A DNA stretch of 20,592 bases from Apostichopus californicus. Taxonomy: Eukaryota > Echinodermata > Holothuroidea > Aspidochirotida > Stichopodidae. Location of the stretch: contig JAIPMN010014583.1 in NCBI GenBank assembly GCA_020650975.1, forward strand, positions 1-20,592. The letters run 5' to 3'. Each line of letters opens with the position of its first letter. The stretch's first letter is position 1. Of the stretch, positions 16,600 to 20,592 are shown in pieces. A program made the translations under genes and the position numbers. The notes beneath the pieces were generated by a model. That model was not told the origin of the DNA and did not search any database. It worked only from the letters and a program-made list of their open reading frames with translations.

Positions 16600-17575
16600 A
16601 AGCATAATTCTTAAAGTTGGCAAGATAGTAGGATTACGTAGATTGTACTTGTTGGTTCTATTGCACATAGAGATGAACTCGGAGTGAAGTGGGTGATTTT
16701 TAGAACTATGTATAGTCTTATGAATTCATTTTTAGCAGCAGTGTTTACTTTCCCAACCAGGCTTTCATAGTCGAGATTAAATATATTTGAGTAGTATTTC
16801 AAGAAACTTCTCATTCTTTTCTTGTCCTTTTCAAGTAGAATGTGATACCAGACAGGAACTGCAAACACAATCACTGGCAGAATTGATGAGTTTAAAACCT
16901 TATCTCTTACATTAGAATGAAAATAAGGAGTAATGTATGCCAACGTTCATACAATATAATACACCTTAGACATCATTTTAGATATATGTTTAGTAAAGGT
17001 TAACTTGGCGTCAATATCAACTCCTAAGTACATAGTATGAGATACCCGCTCAACAATGGACCCTTGAACATAAGTTTTCTGATCCCTGGTCTGAATGAGA
17101 CCTTCATGTTTAATGTTTAGGTTTTCCAAAATTATTTCTTTAGATTTCTTAGGATTAAGTAAGAGGTTCTTCTGCTCACACAAATTTACCATATTATCAA
17201 TACATGATTTATAGTCATTTTGATTTTCAAGGTGTGTCCGCTTTGAAATGTTACGGGATATAGCTGTATCATCAGCGTACTTAATTACATTACACCCCAG
17301 AGAAGAACGTTTATCATCTGTGTATATTGTAAAAAGTAACACAGATAGAGGACCTCCCTGGGGGACTCCCACTGTAATATTTGATTCCTCTGAATAACCT
17401 TTCTGTAGTTTGACTTGTCGGGACCATCCTTGTAAAAAAAATTGCCAACCAATGTATAAGCCATGGCTCATCGATAAAACTACACAAACCTTGGATTAAC
17501 CGATTGGGTAAAACCGTATTAAAAGCACTTGAAAAATCTAAAAATAAAAGAAATATATAAAAATAAATAAATAAA
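16600..17575 (-). pseudogene. CR1/L2/Jockey-like LINE reverse transcriptase, 5'-truncated
   Basis: Reading leftwards from 17565: LFLDFSSAFNTVLPNRLIQG (RT motif A region), then after a frame change in a run of eight A bases (plus strand, about 17432) the block GVPQGGPLSVLLFTIYTDD, VIKYADDTAI (catalytic YADD) and NLLLNPKKSKEI. YLGVDIDAKLTFTKHI and SKVYYIV follow. A TGA interrupts before the thumb/C-terminal part (LAYITPYFHSNVRDKVLNSS, VPVWYHILLEKDKKRMRSF), which ends near 16611. The usual GVPQGC-LSP has changed to GVPQGGPLSV. No endonuclease domain is present, as expected of a 5'-truncated copy. It is a different LINE family from the one at 1-1023. Confidence 0.82.
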
Positions 17576-17584
17576 GGTGACCAG

Positions 17585-18165
17585 ATGCGAGGTGGAGACA
17601 TGAGCTTCTCAGAGTGGCTGATGAGTTTGAGGAGATCATTTCACCCTATTCTCTCAGCGATAATGAGAAGGCCAGGACATTACTCGACAACCTTGCCGGC
17701 TCAGCTAAGGAGGAAGCTATGTGTCTTTCAGCTTTACAGAGAGAGAAGTTCGAAGATATAACCGAGGCTCTTAAGCTTTGTTTCAGCGGAATGGGGAACC
17801 TCCAGTCATGGAGCAACACCTTCCACAACATAATTCAGCACGAGGGCGAGACATTAGCAGACTACAGCAGAGCATTGAAGAGGATTTATTCGAAAATGAT
17901 CGCATCTGCCCGGACTTCTGACAACGCATCAGCCCTAACCCAGCTGAAGGATAGTTCTCTTCGCGATCAATTTTGTCGAGGTGCCCGCGACAACCGGGTA
18001 AGGAGAGAACTTCGGAGGATTGATCTTGCCACAAAAGGGAAGGATATTTGACACTTAGAGGCGGGAGGCCCTGATGCTCTTTCAGGAATCGGAGTTACTG
18101 GAGAGAAAGCCCCGCATACGGGAAGCCACAGTCTCCAGGCCCCTTCATCACTGTCTGCCATACAG
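17585..18165 (+). pseudogene. Gag capsid-like domain of an LTR retrotransposon, frameshifted
   Basis: Begins RGGDMSFSEWL, loses a base at about 17622, then reads ADEFEEIISPYSLSDNEKAR, TLLDNLAGSAKEEAM, FHNIIQHEGETLADYSRALK and SLRDQFCRGARDNRVRRELR up to TGA 18049. A frame change there recovers RREALMLFQESELLERKPRI. The pattern W-x-x-x-F, K-A-x-x-LL-x-L-x-G-x-A, then GE(T/S)L-x-(D/E)Y and DQF-x-G-x-R is the Gypsy/Arc-like gag capsid. It probably belongs with the gag start at 16375, the LINE lying between them. No zinc knuckle or pol follows; about 250 bases later a second candidate LTR begins. Confidence 0.68.
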
Positions 18166-18401
18166 AAGCTAAGGGGAAGTGAAGCAGATGTGAGAAGAAA
18201 TAACAGCCCTCCGCAGTGTTGGGACGGAGCTGTTTTTCTTGTGTGAGATAATGAACCGAGATACCGGCAACAATCTTGTCTTGCGTTTGTGTTCCAGAGG
18301 CTTACTACCTCAAATCAAGCAACATTTCATTTCCATGGTACCAAGTGAGATGATGGTACTCATGATTTCTATTTTGAGCATGAAAGCAGGGAAAAGGATA
18401 A

Positions 18402-18903
18402 TGTGTCTATGATTCATGTGATTAATGCATTGGGTATATATAAAAGTTAGTTAAGTTTAGTGTGCTCAACAGGTATTTGAGGTTGAGTGGAAATGAAAAG
18501 AATGAAGGTTTTGGAAGTAAAGGTTAATTCAGAGTTGCATGTCTCTACATGTGTGCATGAGTTTGTGTGTTTGAGGGTTTAAATACTATTTGTTATTGTG
18601 TTACAATGACATGATGGTTAAGATGAGGAAGTATAGTTAGAGGGAATGAGGGTTATGATAGAAAGTGTAAAGAGTTTGCTGAAAGATAAAGTAGTAAAGA
18701 TGATTATTATCAGAAATCGAATGAGATATGGTGAAGTGAGCAGCTTTGTTTTGTATACCAAGGATTGTACAGATGTATCATTGAAGATGATATGAATAAT
18801 AAACACTTGTGACTTGCTAAAACATATGTTGGACTCATTTGTTAATCAAGGATTCTTTCTTCCTCTTTTACTTTATAGCTAATGACAGCAAAAGAGGGTT
18901 ACA
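18402..18903 (+). repeat. Candidate LTR with TATA box and AATAAA
   Basis: A purine stretch (GAAAGCAGGGAAAAGGA, 18382-18398) precedes TGTGTCTATG. TATATATAAAA lies at 18435-18445 and AATAAA at 18798-18803, and the end GGTTACA at 18903 is followed by a primer-site-like sequence. Spacing and order fit an LTR of about 500 bases. There is no second copy in the window, so it could be a solo LTR or a remnant with one neighbour. The left end is the weaker one. Confidence 0.42.
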
Positions 18904-18937
18904 TTTTGGAGGCACCACCTGGATCAGAGTCCAGTGG
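18904..18937 (+). promoter_or_regulatory. Candidate primer-binding region resembling tRNA-Gln anticodon arm
   Basis: After TTACA comes TTTTGGAGGCACCA, then CTGGATCAGAGTCCAG (18919-18934). The latter is, apart from one missing T, the complement of the animal tRNA-Gln(CTG) anticodon arm as I remember it. It can also fold on itself (CTGGA/TCCAG stem, six-base loop), so the match may be chance. TGGAGGCACCACC alone could instead pair with a tRNA 3' end that I cannot name. Confidence 0.28.
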
Positions 18938-19564
18938 AGAGAAAACAAGACAGACCACCGACTCTAGTGGATAATGACTTAAAGGAACTTGTGCTGTTCG
19001 CGATGTTTACCTTTGTCGTTTGCTTCAACGCCCTCTATTTTCGGCGAGGACCGAGCTTCGTTAGTTACGAGATAAAGACAACCTGTTTGTAACTGTCGGT
19101 ATAGTTTGAGAGGTTCAGCTAACGTGGCGTCATTTGTTTGATTTGAGCATTAGTGTCATGCTTTCTGGTGAGTTTTTAACCTATTTATATGATGGTTTTT
19201 CCTGTTAATTCAATGGTTTTGGAATTATCCTTCATTTAAGTTTACTCTTGTGGCCAGTGTTGTTCTGCCAGACAGTGCTATTGTTAATGCATTCTGTATG
19301 CTAGTGTTACTGCGATAAACTGATTTACGAGTTTCACGGTTTATTTTTTAGAGTAGAATTTCCATATGTTAGGCCACAGTTTGGGAATTACATTCATCGA
19401 GATGTAGTTCTTACAGATATTTTTGAGGTACATGGCGTATATATGTGTGACCTATTTCAGAGTATATCACTACTTATATCACCTTGATTGTGAACCTTGG
19501 GTACTAAGTTTTTGTACATACAGAGCACTCGCTAAAGCACCTCCAATCGCCATTTTTCTTCTTG

Positions 19565-19639
19565 ACTTGTCTTGAATATTCATGAGCTCGGGTCTTCTCA
19601 CACCAAGACCTCAAGTTTTTTCCATCTCTCAAGACAAGT
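19565..19639. repeat. Nested inverted repeat (hairpin-forming)
   Basis: Outer arms ACTTGTCTTGA (19565-19575) and TCAAGACAAGT (19629-19639) are perfect complements of 11 bases. Inside them GGTCTT (19591-19596) and AAGACC (19605-19610) form a second stem with an 8-base loop. Confidence 0.75.
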
Positions 19640-20022
19640 TATAATGTGGCAAGTTGCATTGCCTCAAGAAGTACGGTATTGCATGATACTACATGACAAG
19701 TGACGTACACGTAGAAAGCTGTGACGTAACCATCGAATGGGCGTAACCAAGCATTGACCTCACTGTACTTGCGCAACAGGGGTATTATTTTTTACGGCGG
19801 CTTCTTCGAACGATCGTACCGTGATCACGCAACAGCGTAAAACACAGTGTGCCATATTGGTTAAAATCGCCCGATTTCTGTTGTAAGTAACCAAAATACT
19901 CATGCCATATCATCTGAACTACAATATGTAACTTAAAAGTGGCATAGGCCTAATGTCGAAGTTAATAGTACTGCCTGGCGTAGTACTACTGAGTACTCTA
20001 GTATCAGTAGCCTACTAATACT

Positions 20023-20045
20023 TTTACTATAGATAATATAGTAAA
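20023..20045. repeat. Short perfect inverted repeat
   Basis: TTTACTATA (20023-20031), a five-base loop, then TATAGTAAA (20037-20045). Just upstream, GTATCAGTAG and CCTACTAATAC (20001-20021) form a near-palindrome. The whole 70-base stretch is rich in TAGTA words. Confidence 0.7.
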
Positions 20046-20541
20046 GGCTTCATTCAAATATTACTAGATTGTACCATAGCAATGATACAGCAGGCAACCT
20101 AAACTCTTTTGCAGCGAAGCAGTGACATATTTCATGAGATTGAAATGACGAACAAATTGTTAAAGCTTTAAAGCTTTTCCACTCCCCCCCCCCCCCCACT
20201 AAGTTTGGCATTTGTCAATTTTACTCCCAAAAATAACCTCTTTCAGTAACATTATTCGACGAATGTGTCAATTTCGGATGGGGTATAAACGATCTTGACA
20301 TGGCAGACATGTTGTGGTCAAATATGTGCTCAATTGCACTTTTGATATTTGTATATAGTTACTTACTGATATGTAAATTGTAATGATTCCAAAATATATT
20401 GCTTACAACCATATAATTTAGCACCATTTGACTATAACAATAAGCTGTGACAAGTTCCCAATCCTAGTAGCCATAGATTTACTGTAACTCAATTGTCCAT
20501 TCATTGAATATGAGTGCTGTTTGCTAATTTGTTGTTTTAGG

Positions 20542-20592
20542 GAGCACGATTTCCGAATGCAAAATATAAATTTACAAATTGGCGTACATGAA
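20542..20592 (+). other. Possible start of an exon at the window edge
   Basis: Acceptor-like TTGTTGTTTTAG is followed by a frame open to the edge (EHDFRMQNINLQIGVHE) and by another reading GARFPNAKYKFTNW. It is too short to judge. Confidence 0.2.

Larger units (their letters stand above)
18938..20541. other. No gene found; repeats and promoter-like words
   Basis: No reading frame resembling a known family. Around 18990-19150 G+C is higher and the segment ends in a donor-like TTTCTG|GTGAGT (19163-19168), so a non-coding first exon is conceivable. CRE-like TGACGTAC (19701) and TGACGTAA (19722) occur close together. Inverted repeats lie at 19565-19639 and 20023-20045, and a C run of 14 at 20184-20197. 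Confidence 0.45.

Overview
The window looks like metazoan nuclear DNA, probably from a marine or other aquatic invertebrate. It is AT-rich, has spliced genes with GT-AG introns and AATAAA signals, carries Copia and LINE families typical of animals, and shows no bacterial gene organisation. The species cannot be fixed from the sequence. Nearly everything recognisable is either a decayed transposon or an exon of two broken-looking plus-strand genes.

Left part (1-6.7 kb). A Tx1-like LINE reverse transcriptase runs on the minus strand. A Ty1/Copia retrotransposon (about 1024-6515, plus strand) interrupts it and separates its motif A region (right of Copia) from its YADD region and C-terminal part (left of Copia). 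The Copia has both LTRs, an initiator-Met tRNA anticodon-arm primer site, gag with two CCHC knuckles, protease, integrase, reverse transcriptase and RNase H. The coding part carries more than a dozen stops and frameshifts and an integrase Asp-to-Glu change. A roughly 0.9 kb foreign insert with 69-bp direct repeats splits the protease.

Middle part (6.9-15 kb). First come five exons of a G2E3-like ubiquitin ligase: a Ser/Thr-rich linker, a ubiquitin-interacting motif (UIM), then the start of a HECT-type domain. They carry a nonsense codon and an apparent lost splice acceptor, and no catalytic C-lobe was found. After a spacer with CCAAT and E-box words come the exons of a BEN-domain gene (chromatin or DNA-binding family), ending in a double AATAAA. 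It has duplicated small exons and a stop codon inside the BEN domain.

Right part (15-20.6 kb). There is a repeat built of GTCTG/CAGAC words, then remnants of another LTR-retrotransposon family in the order RNase H tail, polypurine tract, candidate LTR, gag start. A CR1/L2/Jockey-like LINE fragment (minus strand) follows and separates that gag start from more gag sequence. A second candidate LTR with TATA box, AATAAA and a tRNA-like primer site comes next. The last 1.6 kb has no gene I can support, only inverted repeats, CRE-like words and a C-run.

Exon joins, element ends and host assignment are inferences from reading alone; no alignment was run.
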